From positions 483,501 to 547,500 of the forward strand of contig NZ_BLLG01000003.1 of the NCBI RefSeq assembly GCF_011766325.1: DNA of 64,000 nt, read 5' to 3'. Below, one piece after another: positions 1 through 11,839 of this stretch. Made by a program: the position numbers and the translations under genes. Each line of letters begins with the position of its first letter. Position 1 is the stretch's first letter. Below the pieces are notes generated by a model. The model searched no databases. It was given only the letters and a program-made list of their open reading frames with translations, and was not told where the DNA came from. Source of the stretch: Streptomyces pacificus (GTDB lineage Bacteria; Actinomycetota; Actinomycetes; Streptomycetales; Streptomycetaceae).

Positions 1-381
1 CAGGCCCGGCTCGAACGCCTTCACCCCGTCCGCCAGGGCGCGTTCGATGTCCAGCGCGCCGACGAGCCGGTCCTCCGAGGCGCCGACGGGCAGTTCGACG
101 ATCCGGGCCGGGCGCGCCGCGCCCGGGGCGCCCTCGTGGGGCCCGTCCGGGCACAGCGGGTCGGGCGCCGCGGGCGCGCAGGAGAACCGGCAGCCCGCGA
201 CCACGTCGACCTCGGGCATCAGGGCGGCGAGGGCGCGCACCGCCGTCGACTTGGCGGTGCCCTTCTCCCCGCGCACCAGCACACCGCCGACGGCCGGGCT
301 GACCGCGTTCAGCAGCAGGGCGAGCCGCAGGTCGTCCATGCCGACGACGGCGGTGAACGGATAGTGGGGTGCGTTGCTCAC
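1..381 (-). CDS. Magnesium/cobalt chelatase AAA+ ATPase subunit (ChlI/BchI-like), partial
   Basis: Only the N-terminal 127 residues lie in the window; the gene runs off the left edge. The translation contains a P-loop (GEKGTAKST, about residues 39-47) preceded by [16 protein letters not shown], the usual start of ChlI/BchI-type AAA+ ATPases that drive Mg or Co insertion into tetrapyrroles. It follows cobQ, and its GTG start (381-379) overlaps the cobQ TGA (380-378), so the two are probably translationally coupled. In this cobalamin operon a role as ATPase subunit of an aerobic cobaltochelatase is inferred; family membership is seen directly, the metal is inferred from context. Confidence 0.85.
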   Translation of the reverse strand, partial: MSNAPHYPFTAVVGMDDLRLALLLNAVSPAVGGVLVRGEKGTAKSTAVRALAALMPEVDVVAGCRFSCAPAAPDPLCPDGPHEGAPGAARPARIVELPVGASEDRLVGALDIERALADGVKAFEPGL

Positions 382-2027
382 GGTGCGGCTCCAGGGGTTC
401 CGGCGGTGGTCGCAGCGGGGAGGCCGGGTGCGCCCGGCGGGACGAACGGCAGGCCCGGGGGCGCGCCGCCCTCGATCAGGCGGAGCAGCGCGTCGGTGTC
501 CGCGTGCTCCTCGACGAGGTCGCCGAGGCGGTCGAGCTGGGCCTCGCGCAGCGCGGCGAAGGAGGTGCCGGGGGCGGGGACGAAGCGGCGGCCCGCCGCC
601 GCGGCGACGGCCCGCAGGAACGCCCGGCGGAACCCGTCGCCCTCCAGCGACCCGTGCCAGTGGGTGCCCCACACCTGGCCGACCCGGCAGCCGTCGAGGA
701 AGGCCTCGCCACCGAGCACCTCGGCGACACCGTGGTGGATCTCGTACCCCTCGACGGGCTGCCCCAGCGCCTCGCCCGACGGGCGGGCGAGGGTCTTCTC
801 CGCGGCGAACCGCACCCGGACCGGGAGCAGCCCGAGCCCCGGCACGGCTCCGGCCCGCGACTCGACGCCGTCGTCGATGTGCTCCCCGAGCACCTGGAAG
901 CCGCCGCAGATGCCGAGTACGGGCCTGCCCTCGGCGGCCCGCCGGGCGAGGGCGCCCGCGAGACCCCGCTCGCGCAGCCACTCCAGGGCGCGCACCGTGC
1001 CCCGGGTGCCCGGCACGATCACCAGGTCGGCGTCGGCGAGTTCCTCGGGGCGGTCGGCGAAGCGCACGACCACGCCCGGCTCGGCCGCCAGCGCGTCCAC
1101 GTCGGTGAAGTTGGACATCAGCGGCACCGCGCAGACGGCCACGCGCAGTACCTCCTCGCCGACCGGCGGCGCCACCGCCGGCTCCCGCACGGCGCCGCGC
1201 AGCGAGATGCGCAGCCCGTCCTCCTCGTCGATGCCGAGCCCGTGCGCGTACGGCAGCACGCCGTACGTCCGCCGCCCGGTGAGCCCGCGCAGCATCTCCA
1301 GCCCCGGCTCCAGCAGCGAGACGTCGCCGCGGAACTTGTTGACGAGGTAGCCGGCGACCAGCTCCTGGTCCTCGGGGGCCAGCAGCGCCGTCGTACCGAA
1401 GAACTGGGCGAAGACCCCGCCCCGGTCGATGTCTCCCACGACCAGCACGGGAAGCCGCGCGGCGCGGGCGATGCCCATGTTGACGAGGTCGGTGCGCCGC
1501 AGATTGATCTCCGCGGGACTGCCGGCGCCCTCGCAGATCACCACGTCATGGGTGGCGCGGAGCTCCTCGAGGCAGGCCGTCACCGTTTCGAGCAGCGCCT
1601 CCCGGCGCCCTCCGCGCAGTACTCCTGCGGAGATGTCCCCGGCCCCGTCCGGCATGCCTCCGGGGGGCCGGGCGTCCTGCTCCGGCCCCGCCGGGTGCTC
1701 CGGCCCCCCGAAGAACCCGCGGGCGCTCAGCTCGCCCACCGGCCGGCCGAGCAGCACGACCTGACTGGTGCGGTCACCGCCCGGCTTCAGCAGCACCGGG
1801 TTCATCAGGGCCGTCGGCTCCACCCGGGCGGCCTGCGCCTGCATGGCCTGCGCCCGGCCGATCTCGGCACCCTCACGGGTGACGAAGGAGTTGAGGGACA
1901 TGTTCTGCCCCTTGAAGGGGGCGACCTTCACACCCCGGCGCACCAGCCAGCGGCAGATCCCCGCCGTCACCACGCTCTTGCCGGCGTCCGACGTGGTCCC
2001 GGCGACCAGCAGCCCGCCCCCGCTCAT
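378..2027 (-). CDS. cobQ: Cobyric acid synthase CobQ/CbiP
   Basis: 549 residues. The glutamine-dependent amidase of adenosylcobalamin synthesis amidates peripheral carboxylates of adenosylcobyrinic a,c-diamide to give cobyric acid. The N-terminus ([15 protein letters not shown], then [15 protein letters not shown]) is the ATP-binding dethiobiotin-synthetase-like domain; a C-terminal class I amidotransferase domain carries [12 protein letters not shown] with its nucleophilic Cys and a late histidine motif (YEIHHG). The ATG start (2027-2025) overlaps the cobD stop as ATGA, and its own stop overlaps the chelatase start. Length and domain order are normal for CobQ. Expected to be controlled by the cobalamin riboswitch ahead of cobD. 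Confidence 0.96.
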   Translation of the reverse strand: MSGGGLLVAGTTSDAGKSVVTAGICRWLVRRGVKVAPFKGQNMSLNSFVTREGAEIGRAQAMQAQAARVEPTALMNPVLLKPGGDRTSQVVLLGRPVGELSARGFFGGPEHPAGPEQDARPPGGMPDGAGDISAGVLRGGRREALLETVTACLEELRATHDVVICEGAGSPAEINLRRTDLVNMGIARAARLPVLVVGDIDRGGVFAQFFGTTALLAPEDQELVAGYLVNKFRGDVSLLEPGLEMLRGLTGRRTYGVLPYAHGLGIDEEDGLRISLRGAVREPAVAPPVGEEVLRVAVCAVPLMSNFTDVDALAAEPGVVVRFADRPEELADADLVIVPGTRGTVRALEWLRERGLAGALARRAAEGRPVLGICGGFQVLGEHIDDGVESRAGAVPGLGLLPVRVRFAAEKTLARPSGEALGQPVEGYEIHHGVAEVLGGEAFLDGCRVGQVWGTHWHGSLEGDGFRRAFLRAVAAAAGRRFVPAPGTSFAALREAQLDRLGDLVEEHADTDALLRLIEGGAPPGLPFVPPGAPGLPAATTAGTPGAAP

Positions 2028-3007
2028 GTGCGCCTCCGCCGCAGCGCCCCGGCCGCCAGGCGCCCGCCCGCGCACACCGCGAGCGCCAGCCCCCCCACGC
2101 GCGCCGAGAGCCGCACCGCCCGCTCGATGTCGGCGGTCTCGACGGCCCGTCCGTCGTCGCCGTTGAGCACGGGCCGGTGCTCGACCCGTCCGCCGTAGGA
2201 CAGCGTCCCGCCGAGCCGTACGCCGAGGGCCCCGGCGAACGCGGCCTCCACGGGGCCGGCGTTGGGGCTCGGGTGCTTCGCTGCGTCCCGGCGCCAGGCC
2301 CGGACCGCACCGCGCGGGTTGCCCCCCGCCACGGTCGCCAGCGCCGCGGTGAGCCTGGCCCCGGGCCACCCCGCCAGGTCGTCCAGCCGGGCCGACGCCC
2401 AGCCGTACCGCCGGTAGCGGGGGGACCGGTGGCCCACCATCGCGTCCAGGGTGTTGACGGCGCGGAACCCGAGCAGGCCAGGAACCCCGCCGATCGCGCC
2501 CCAGACGAGAGCGCCCACGACGGCGTCCGAGGTGTTCTCGGCGACGGACTCGACGACGGCGCGGGCGATGGCGGGGCCGTCCAGCTCCCGGGGGTCGCGC
2601 CCGCACAGATGCGGCAGCCGCTCCCGTGCGGCGCCGAGGTCCCCGGCCGACAGCGCCGCGCCGACCGCGCGTGCCTCCCGGCCCAGCGTGGTGCCGCCGA
2701 CCACGGCCCAGGTGGCGGCTGCGGTCAGGGCGAAGGCGGCGCCGCGCGACCGGCGCGCCCAGGTCGTGGCGAGCGCTCCCGAGGCGACCGCGGCTCCGGC
2801 GCACACGGCGGTGTGCAGGGCGCCCCAGCCTCGGTGGTCGTGCCAGAGCCCCCGCTCGACGGTGGCGGCCGCCCGGCCGAAGACCGCGACCGGGTGCCCG
2901 CGGCGCGGATCGCCGAGGAGCAGGTCGCCGGCCAGCCCGGCGGCGGCGCCGCAAGCGAATGTGATGTCAGGGCGCGGCGGAGCCGGCCCCCCTGCTTCGG
3001 CAGGCAT
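2024..3007 (-). CDS. cobD: Adenosylcobinamide-phosphate synthase CobD/CbiB
   Basis: 327 residues, a polytopic membrane protein that attaches the aminopropanol arm to cobyric acid. Recognised by the N-terminal stretch with [20 protein letters not shown] and the later [15 protein letters not shown] and [12 protein letters not shown] motifs typical of CbiB/CobD. I place the start at ATG 3007-3005, which has GAGGA five bases upstream; an in-frame GTG at 3019 would overlap that ribosome binding site. First gene of the cobD-cobQ-chelatase operon, joined to cobQ by an ATGA overlap. Preceded by a cobalamin riboswitch, so expression should fall when B12 is plentiful. Confidence 0.94.
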   Translation of the reverse strand: MPAEAGGPAPPRPDITFACGAAAGLAGDLLLGDPRRGHPVAVFGRAAATVERGLWHDHRGWGALHTAVCAGAAVASGALATTWARRSRGAAFALTAAATWAVVGGTTLGREARAVGAALSAGDLGAARERLPHLCGRDPRELDGPAIARAVVESVAENTSDAVVGALVWGAIGGVPGLLGFRAVNTLDAMVGHRSPRYRRYGWASARLDDLAGWPGARLTAALATVAGGNPRGAVRAWRRDAAKHPSPNAGPVEAAFAGALGVRLGGTLSYGGRVEHRPVLNGDDGRAVETADIERAVRLSARVGGLALAVCAGGRLAAGALRRRRT

Positions 3008-3049
3008 GTGCGTCCTCACTCAGGGTCCGCGCCCTGGCTCGACGTGACC

Positions 3050-3235
3050 GGCGGCGAAGAGTTCCTGGCTCCGGGGTGCTCCCTGGTGCTCCGCGAGGGA
3101 GCGCACCCGTGACAGTGGCGGGACCGCGCCGGATTCGCACCGGCTTCCTCTTCTGCTGCCGTGAATGGCCCCGGAAGTCCACCACGGGCCCCGAACGCCC
3201 GTCAACTCGCCGTTGACCTGCGACAGGACGGGGCC
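3050..3235 (-). promoter_or_regulatory. Cobalamin (B12) riboswitch
   Basis: Read on the minus strand, the leader holds the core motifs of the class: a GGAAGCCGGTGCGAATCCGG segment (3149-3128), CCCGCCACTGTC containing the B12 box (about 3122-3111), and the 3' element AGCCAGGAACTCT (about 3070-3057). It ends about 45 bases before the cobD start. Class membership rests on established B12-riboswitch consensus; the outer boundaries are approximate. Repression of translation or transcription of the cob operon is inferred from family behaviour. Confidence 0.93.
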
Positions 3236-3286
3236 CCGCCACTCGCGGCGCCGGTGCGGGACGCGGTGGCGGGCGGTGTACACGAG

Positions 3287-3323
3287 CGGGGCCGGGCCCG
3301 CCCGGCAGGCGGGTCCGGCCCCG
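3287..3323 (-). terminator. Strong hairpin terminator of the pitH2 operon
   Basis: Two 16-base arms (3287-3302 and 3308-3323) pair with a single G-U wobble around the loop CGGCA. It lies just downstream of the small gene ending at 3345 and upstream of the cobalamin riboswitch, insulating the two minus-strand units. No U tract, as is usual in Streptomyces. Confidence 0.75.
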
Positions 3324-3344
3324 GTACGAGGCCGTGCCGCGGCG

Positions 3345-3566
3345 TCAGGCGACGATCAGGTAGATCCCGAAGGCCACCGCCGCGGCGCAGAGTGCGAAGC
3401 AGGCGTACGCGCCCGCGCGGGCGAGTCCGGCCGAGCCGCCCTGCGCGGCTGCGGCCTCCTGCTTGGAGAGGCCCGCGATGCCCACGGTGAACAGGCCCAC
3501 GAGGGCGACGGTCACGATGAGGCTCACGCCGAAGACGGAGCCCAGAGCTGCCCAGTCGATCTTCAT
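3345..3566 (-). CDS. Small two-helix membrane protein next to pitH2
   Basis: 73 residues with two clear hydrophobic helices (about 10-33 and 50-72) and a short polar loop (KQEAAAAQGG). It starts 12 bases after the phosphate permease stop, with AAGGA about 10 bases before the ATG, so it is likely in the same transcript. I do not recognise a named family. Similar short membrane proteins sit beside Streptomyces pit genes to my recollection; an accessory role to the permease is only suggested by position. Confidence 0.8.
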   Translation of the reverse strand: MKIDWAALGSVFGVSLIVTVALVGLFTVGIAGLSKQEAAAAQGGSAGLARAGAYACFALCAAAVAFGIYLIVA

Positions 3567-3578
3567 GTCGTTCTTTCC

Positions 3579-4880
<1,302 letters not shown>

Positions 4881-4921
4881 GAACCGGGTACCCAGGCAAT
4901 CGTTCGGATGGTAGTGGCGCG

Positions 4922-4958
4922 GGTGAACGTAGGGTTATCGAGTGAACGGAAGGTGAAC
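4922..4958 (-). promoter_or_regulatory. PHO box (PhoP-binding direct repeats) upstream of pitH2
   Basis: On the minus strand GTTCACC (4958-4952) is followed exactly 11 bases on by GTTCACT (4947-4941), the spacing of a Streptomyces PHO box; a third GTTCACC lies at 4928-4922 with irregular spacing. The repeats face pitH2. Motif and spacing are seen; regulation by PhoP is inferred from the known consensus. Confidence 0.85.
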
Positions 4959-5658
4959 TCGGAGGGGCGGCGGAGTGTCTCCAACTGGGTGGAGAACCCT
5001 CCGCTTGTGTCCGCGGCGGCACCCCCGCGCCGCCGGGTCGGGTGCGCGCCGCCCGCGATCACCCCGAACTGGGGGCCTGTAGCGGCCCCCGGCGGCCGTC
5101 CGGCGGCCGTAGAGGGATCCGGCGGCGTCGCGCGGGGGAACGGCGGAAGAGATTCTGGTCACTTCCCAACTCCCCGCGGCGAATTCCGGCCGGTCGGCCG
5201 CTCCGCGGTGCGCGCGGGCGGTGCGGATCGGCCGCCGCGCTGGGCGTCCCTGCCGTGCTCGCCGTGCTCACCGTACGTGCCATGGCCCTTGGTGTTCACG
5301 CCGGCGGTGCTCGGGGCGGTGCACGAGGCGGTGTTCGGGCTGCGCGCGCCCGCCGTGCCCTCGTGCCCGGTTCCCGAGGACGGCCGTGCCTGCCGCGCCG
5401 AGGCGGTCCCGGTGTCCGCGCTCGCGGTGCCCCGGGCGTGCTGACCGGGCCCCCGGTGCTCGGGGCGCCCGTATCCGCCGTGCCCTCGGCGCCTATCCCG
5501 TCGCGCCGGCCTCGTCACGCCCGCGCCGACGCTCTGGGTGCCGGTGCCGGTGCCGGTGCCGGTGCCGGTGCCGGTGCGGGTGCCCGTGCCTTTGCCCGCG
5601 GCAGTTCGCCGCCTCCCCGCCGCTGCCCCCGCCGGCCCGGGCTGACAGGATCGCCCGT
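4959..5658. other. Intergenic stretch without a confident gene; GGTGCC hexamer run
   Basis: Between divergent pitH2 and the aldolase. Open frames here look like compositional artefacts. A run of about seven GGTGCC hexamers occupies roughly 5538-5579. One plus-strand frame from GTG 5208 to the stop at 5444 has a plausible residue mix (contains FTPAVLGAVHEAVFGLR) but no ribosome binding site and no recognised family, so I do not call it as a gene. Confidence 0.5.
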
Positions 5659-6330
5659 ATGACCGAAGCGGAGCAGGAAGCGATATCCAGGGCCTGGTCG
5701 GACCTCGTGGCCATCGCCCGCAGAACGGTCTCCGACGGCCTTGTCGTCGGGACCTCGGGCAATGTGTCCCTGCGCGTCCCCACCGGCACCGGCGACATCG
5801 TGCTGGCCACCCCCACCGGGGTGCACTACGACCGGCTCACCGCCGCGGACGCCGTCGGTGTCCGGCTCGACGGCCGGCAGGTCCTCGGCGAGCTCACGCC
5901 CACCAGCGAACTCCCGATGCACCTGGCGATCCACCGCACCACCGACGCGGTGGCCGTCGTCCACACCCACGCCGTGCACGCCACCGCCGTCTCGACCCTC
6001 GTCGACGAACTGCCGCCGATCCACTACATGGCGGCGGCCCTCGGCGGCCCCGTACGCGTCGCCCCCTACGCCCTGTACGGGACCGACGAGCTGGCCGCCG
6101 GCCTGCTGCGTGCCCTGGAGGGCCGCACCGGTGCCCTGCTGCGCAACCACGGAACGGTCACCTGCGGAGCCTCGCTCGAGCAGGCATTCGACCGCACGGC
6201 CCAGTTGGAGTGGATGTGCCGTCTGTGGCTCGCCGCTCGCTCCGTCCCCGGGCACACCCCCGCCCTCCTCTCCGAACCGCAGCTCCGCGAGGCCGCCGAC
6301 AAGCTCCGCGGCTACGGCCGGCACCGCTGA
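5659..6330 (+). CDS. Class II aldolase/adducin family protein (L-fuculose-phosphate aldolase-like)
   Basis: 223 residues, full length for the family. The fold binds Zn through histidines, here seen as HTHAVH (H102, H104) with a later RNHGTVTC, and the family glutamate in PTSELPMH (E84). GTSGNVSLR near residue 31 is the phosphate-binding motif. Members cleave or epimerise sugar phosphates such as fuculose-1-phosphate or methylthioribulose-phosphate; the substrate cannot be told here. CAGGAT lies 7 bases before the ATG with no Shine-Dalgarno sequence, suggesting a leaderless transcript. Confidence 0.88.
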   Translation: MTEAEQEAISRAWSDLVAIARRTVSDGLVVGTSGNVSLRVPTGTGDIVLATPTGVHYDRLTAADAVGVRLDGRQVLGELTPTSELPMHLAIHRTTDAVAVVHTHAVHATAVSTLVDELPPIHYMAAALGGPVRVAPYALYGTDELAAGLLRALEGRTGALLRNHGTVTCGASLEQAFDRTAQLEWMCRLWLAARSVPGHTPALLSEPQLREAADKLRGYGRHR

Positions 6331-6389
6331 CGTCACTCCCGCCGCCCGGTCCGCTGGCACCCCGGCGCGGACCTCACCACACTGGAACG

Positions 6390-7517
6390 GTGCGCCCGGC
6401 AACAGCGGCGGCAGCGGCCGTCACCACCCTCATCGGCCTCGGCGCGGCCGCACTCGCCGCCGGCCGGTACGCCGGCGACGCCGCGCTGAAGGCCCCCTTC
6501 GGACACCCGCTGCCCGGCGAGGGGCGGCTCACCGTGCACGCCACCGGACCCGGCCGGGTCACCCTCACCCGCAGCCTCGTCTCCCGGCGCCCCGGCTCCT
6601 ACGGGCTCCGCGGGCACGGTGTGCACGCGGTCGCCGGTCCCGTGCTGGACCAGGTGCCGCACGCCGCCGACACGGTGGTCCGCCGGTTGGAGCGGGTCGA
6701 ACGCGGCAGCCTCGAACCCGGCGCCAAGGTGCGGCTCACCCCCCAGCTGCACGTCGGCGACCCGGGCAGCGCACTCGGCATCGACCACGAGGACGTCGAG
6801 ATTCCGGGCGAACTCGGTTCCCTGCCCGCCTGGCTCGTCCCCGGCCCCCGCTCGACCTGGGTCATCGTGGCGCACGGCCTGGGCACCACGCGCGAGTTCA
6901 CGATGAACCTGATGCCGTTCCTCGCCGAGCAGCGCCTCCCCGTGCTGGCGCCCGCCTACCGGGGCGACCCCGGTGCCCCGGCGCCCCCCGACGGCCTCGG
7001 GCACCTCGGCGACTCCGAATGGCGCGACCTCGACGCCGCCGTGCGCTTCGCGGTCCGCGGCGGCGCGGACCGCGTGGTCCTGCACGGCTGGTCCACCGGT
7101 GCGTCCATGGCCCTGCACGCCGCCGCCGGCTCCGCGCTGCGCGAGCGGATCGCCGGACTCGTCCTGGACTCCCCGATCCTGGAGTGGGAGACCACCCTGC
7201 GCTCCCTCGCCGCGGCCCGCCGCATGCCCGCCGTCCTGCTCCCGCTCGCCGTACGGGCCGCACAGGGGCGCACCGGACTCCACGGCGACCGGCTGAGGGC
7301 GGCCGCCGACCCGGATGCCCTGCGGGTACCCACCCTGGTCTTCCACGGCCCGGACGACACCATCGCCCCGTGGGGCCCGTCCCGGGAACTGGCGACCCGC
7401 AGGCCCGACCTGGTCAGCCTGCAGACCGTGGCGCATGCCCCGCACGCTTCGATGTGGAACGCCGACCCGGCCCGCTACGAGGAGGCGCTCCGGCGCTTCC
7501 TCACCCCCCTGGTCTGA
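6390..7517 (+). CDS. Alpha/beta hydrolase
   Basis: 375 residues from GTG 6390. The N-terminal 20 residues (Ala-rich, hydrophobic) may be a signal or anchor helix. The hydrolase core shows VIVAHGLGTTREF (oxyanion region), the nucleophile elbow HGWSTGAS with Ser in GWSTG, the acid region FHGPDDTIAP and the histidine near AHAPHASMW. It begins 60 bases after the aldolase and may share its transcript. The family includes esterases and peptidases; substrate unknown. The longer frame from 6210 overlaps the aldolase and is not used. Confidence 0.88.
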   Translation: MRPATAAAAAVTTLIGLGAAALAAGRYAGDAALKAPFGHPLPGEGRLTVHATGPGRVTLTRSLVSRRPGSYGLRGHGVHAVAGPVLDQVPHAADTVVRRLERVERGSLEPGAKVRLTPQLHVGDPGSALGIDHEDVEIPGELGSLPAWLVPGPRSTWVIVAHGLGTTREFTMNLMPFLAEQRLPVLAPAYRGDPGAPAPPDGLGHLGDSEWRDLDAAVRFAVRGGADRVVLHGWSTGASMALHAAAGSALRERIAGLVLDSPILEWETTLRSLAAARRMPAVLLPLAVRAAQGRTGLHGDRLRAAADPDALRVPTLVFHGPDDTIAPWGPSRELATRRPDLVSLQTVAHAPHASMWNADPARYEEALRRFLTPLV

Positions 7518-7834
7518 CGGCCGTCGGGGGCAGCCGGCTTGCCGCCGGAGCCGTTTCCGCCGCCGGCACGTGCCGTTCGCCCGGAGCCGTCCGGAGCCGT
7601 CCGGAGCCGTCCGGGGCCACCCGCAGCCGTTCCGCCGCCGGCCGCGCCGATCGCCGCCGGCACACACCGCCCGTCCCGGTGCCCGCCGCCGGTCCTCGGT
7701 AGCCGTTCGGTACCTGTTCGATAGCTGTTCGGTACCCGCTCGACGGCCGCTCGGCAGGTTCTCCGACGGCCCCTCGGCCCGGGTTCCCCCGTTCCGATTG
7801 GGCTTTCGGGCCGACAGCGGGGAGACTGCTCCCC
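7518..7834. repeat. Intergenic short tandem repeats upstream of the helical-repeat protein
   Basis: The gap holds CCGGAGCCGT-type 10-base repeats near 7578-7615 and two tandem 22-base near-copies at 7700-7721 and 7722-7743 (each starting TAGC and centred on GTTCGGTACC). No gene is supported. The second set lies about 90-135 bases before the next start and could be a regulatory site, but nothing is recognised. Confidence 0.55.
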
Positions 7835-9265
7835 GTGACGTCCCGTAACCTGCGCGACTCCAGGCTCCGTCTTGTCCGCCCCCGGCCCACCGCCACGGCC
7901 CCCCGCACCGCGACGAACAGGCGCACGCGCCCCGCTCCGCGCCCGCCCGAGGGAACCCCGCCCACCGCGGAGCTGGCCGCCGAGGCACGCGAGGTCCTCG
8001 CCGACGCGGTGCGTGTCGCCCGCTGGGCGGCCGCCCGTCAGGCCGAGGGCAGCGCCGCGGACCGGGACCGGGCCGCAGGGGACCTGCGCCTGACACCGGG
8101 ACAGGTCCACACGGGATGGGACCGGGCCCGGCTCGCCGGGCTCGTGGAACTCCACGGGGGCACGGCACGCCCCGGCTGGCGGCTGAACGCCTGGGACCGG
8201 GACGACACCGCCGTACTGCGCGGCTGGGTCGCCCTCTTCGACGCCTGGCCCCTGGTGCGCTCCGCACCCGCCGGTGTGCCGCCCGGCGCCGTGGCCGAGG
8301 CGGTGGAGGCCGTCCCCCAAGTGCTCTCGCTCCTCCAACTGTCCGCCGGGCCCGTGCTCCTGCCGGCCCTGCTCGATCTCCTCCGGCAGCGGGTGGCGGA
8401 ACTGCGCGAGGAGCGCTGCGAGGTGCCCTACGGGCCCGGGCAGGCCGACGCACCCACCGGGGCCCCCACCGCTGCAGCAGCCCCTGCGGGGGCCCCCGCA
8501 GGGGCTGCCACCGACGCGGCCGACGCGGCCGGCCCGCCCGAGGGCGTACTCCCCGCCCTGCTCGACTGGGCCCTGGAAGGCCTCGCCGCCGTCGGCGCGC
8601 TGACCCTCGGCGAGGACCACGCCACCCTCACGCCGCTCGGCAACTGGGCCGTGTGGGTCAAGCTCGAGCAGATCTGCGTCGCCGCCCAGAGCCCCGCGGG
8701 CCACATCGAGCAGTCCGCCGAGGAGATGCTGCGGGGCTGCGCCCGGCTCAGCCCCGGCCCCGCCCGCGCCGAATACCGGGCCTGGCTCGCCGCCCGCGCG
8801 GTCTCCAGCGCGGTCACCGAGCTCGTGGCGGCCGCCCGCGGTGAGGACGCCCTGCTGCGAGGACTGGCGTTCGAGGCACTCCGCGTCGTGGGTGCGGCCG
8901 CCGAGGCCGATGTCCGCGCCGCCGCCAATGAGCCGTCGCTGCGCCCCTACGCCCTGCTGTGGCTGGCCGAGTACGAGGGAGCCGATCCCGACGACGCCGC
9001 CGAGGCGCTCACCCGGGAAGAGGCGACCTGGCTCTGGGTGGACACCGCAGCCGCCGTCGCCGACCACGGCGAGAGCACCCTGCTGGTGCGCCATCTGGAC
9101 GCCGCGGTGCAGGGCACCGTCCCCGCCCTGCTCGACGAGGTGCGCGCCGTCGGCCATCCGCGCACCGTGCAGGTCCTGGTCGCCCTCGCGGCCGCGCACC
9201 CCGACCCGGCCCTGGCGAAGGCCGTCAGGCGGGCGGCGTTCCAGGTGCACACCGGCGGTTCCTGA
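7835..9265 (+). CDS. Conserved hypothetical protein with helical (HEAT-like) repeats
   Basis: 476 residues from GTG 7835. Residues 1-45 are basic and Pro/Arg-rich, 45-150 look like a helical region reminiscent of winged-helix segments, and 320-470 is a run of Ala/Leu-rich helices resembling HEAT repeats. An Ala/Gly/Pro linker with AAAPAGAPAGAATDAADA lies near residue 215. No catalytic motif or transmembrane segment was found. I do not recognise the family. The stop codon is inside a 50-base perfect palindrome that probably ends the transcript. Confidence 0.8.
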   Translation: MTSRNLRDSRLRLVRPRPTATAPRTATNRRTRPAPRPPEGTPPTAELAAEAREVLADAVRVARWAAARQAEGSAADRDRAAGDLRLTPGQVHTGWDRARLAGLVELHGGTARPGWRLNAWDRDDTAVLRGWVALFDAWPLVRSAPAGVPPGAVAEAVEAVPQVLSLLQLSAGPVLLPALLDLLRQRVAELREERCEVPYGPGQADAPTGAPTAAAAPAGAPAGAATDAADAAGPPEGVLPALLDWALEGLAAVGALTLGEDHATLTPLGNWAVWVKLEQICVAAQSPAGHIEQSAEEMLRGCARLSPGPARAEYRAWLAARAVSSAVTELVAAARGEDALLRGLAFEALRVVGAAAEADVRAAANEPSLRPYALLWLAEYEGADPDDAAEALTREEATWLWVDTAAAVADHGESTLLVRHLDAAVQGTVPALLDEVRAVGHPRTVQVLVALAAAHPDPALAKAVRRAAFQVHTGGS

Positions 9266-9312
9266 CCGGGGGGCTCCGGCCCGCCCGCGGGCGGGCCGGA
9301 GCCCCCCGGTCA
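9263..9312 (+). terminator. 50-base perfect palindrome (terminator overlapping the stop codon)
   Basis: Bases 9263-9287 are the exact reverse complement of 9288-9312, with no unpaired loop. The first three bases are the TGA stop of the preceding gene. It forms an extremely stable GC hairpin and sits about 30 bases upstream of the next promoter-like element, so it should insulate the ABC-F gene. Confidence 0.85.
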
Positions 9313-9342
9313 GGACCACGAAAACCGGTTGCCCGGCCCCGG

Positions 9343-9348
9343 TAGACT
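9343..9348 (+). promoter_or_regulatory. Probable -10 element for the ABC-F leader
   Basis: TAGACT matches the Streptomyces -10 consensus and lies six bases before the ATG at 9355, which would put the transcription start at or next to that A. A good -35 is not visible at 17-18 bases. The placement implies a leaderless upstream ORF. Confidence 0.55.
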
Positions 9349-9354
9349 GGCCGC

Positions 9355-9378
9355 ATGGCAATTCTCCTCATGGATTAG
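9355..9378 (+). CDS. Short upstream ORF (MAILLMD), candidate leader peptide of the ABC-F gene
   Basis: ATG GCA ATT CTC CTC ATG GAT TAG encodes seven residues. It begins right after a -10-like TAGACT, has no Shine-Dalgarno sequence, and ends 64 bases before the ABC-F start. Its codons (ATT, CTC, ATG) form a compact hydrophobic peptide. Upstream peptides before ABC-F resistance genes are known in actinobacteria and firmicutes to sense stalled ribosomes; a similar role here is inferred. It could also be fortuitous. Confidence 0.5.
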   Translation: MAILLMD

Positions 9379-9442
9379 ACGGCGTCGAAGCATCCGCGCG
9401 CCCGTCGTCCTTCCGCCGTCCCATCCGTCCTGGAGTCTTTCC

Positions 9443-11041
<1,599 letters not shown>

Positions 11042-11839
11042 TGCCGACTCGGTGCCGACTCGGTGCCGGCTCAGCACGGCGTCGGCCGGGGCGTGCCCGT
11101 CAGGGAGCGGCGAGGCGTCCGGTGCGGCGCCGGCGTCCGGCGCGGCACCGGCGTCCCGTGTGGTGGATCGCGAGGCGCCGGATCGGCCTCGTCGTGGCCC
11201 TGCCCGGTCGGTTCGGCACCGTGGCGATTCCCCGGGCCGTGCGCTTCCCGGCCCGCCCCCACCGGGCGCCCCGGCCCCCGCCTGCGGGCGGAACGGAACT
11301 GCTTTCGCAGCACACGCCCCGGTGGAATCGCCGATTCCGGCGCTCTGCTGCGCCTGCACCACCCGGCGGGACGCCGCACAGGTGAGGGGGCGCAGCGCGG
11401 GACCCGCTTCCCGGGACCGCCGTGCGGGGCTGCCGGGGCGGGATCCCCAGGATGCGCTCCGGCACGGGCACATACCCTGCCGGGAATCGGGGGAGCCGGG
11501 ATGATTCGCCCCGAATGCTCCACTCCCTATGGATCATTCGGCTCAGCCCCGGTCCTTCATCTGGGTGAGCGCGTCTCGTACCCCGGCGTGGCGATCCGCC
11601 GCGGCGCGGCGCCACCCCCACTGGCCGGCAATGCCGGCCTGGACGTCCCTGACCTGGAATTTCAGCCTCCGGACCGGGGGAACATCCAGTCGGCGACCAT
11701 CGGAATACTCCCTTCCGGCAGTGCTGGAGCGCGCATCGCCGCCGAAGCTCGTCGTATGGACCTTGTCGAATGGGTGGCCATGAAGCCCGGTAGGGGTGAT
11801 CATGAGAGTCCAGAGCGCACTTCCCATGAGGAGGCACGG
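11042..11839. other. Long intergenic region upstream of gbn
   Basis: About 800 bases with no gene I can support; open frames on both strands have unnatural Arg/Pro-rich compositions. It is somewhat less GC-rich toward the gbn side. It contains GATC at about 11532 (GGATCATT), 11591 (CGATCCG) and 11797 (TGATCATG), the tetramer reported for Gbn. Direct repeats of TGCCGACTCGG follow the ABC-F stop (11041-11070). Confidence 0.6.

Noticed and set aside
378..2954. 858-codon minus frame merging cobQ with upstream sequence
   Set aside because: The upstream part is a shadow of cobD in another frame; the ATGA overlap and family N-terminus fix the cobQ start at 2027.
5208..5444. Plus-strand frame with a plausible hydrophobic peptide (FTPAVLGAVHEAVFGLR)
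   Set aside because: No ribosome binding site, no recognised family, and embedded in a repeat-prone GC-rich gap; too weak to call as a gene.
11042..11839. Several open frames of 80-330 codons on both strands before gbn
   Set aside because: Arg/Pro-rich, unnatural compositions and mutually exclusive; the longest simply extend gbn upstream past its well-supported GTG.
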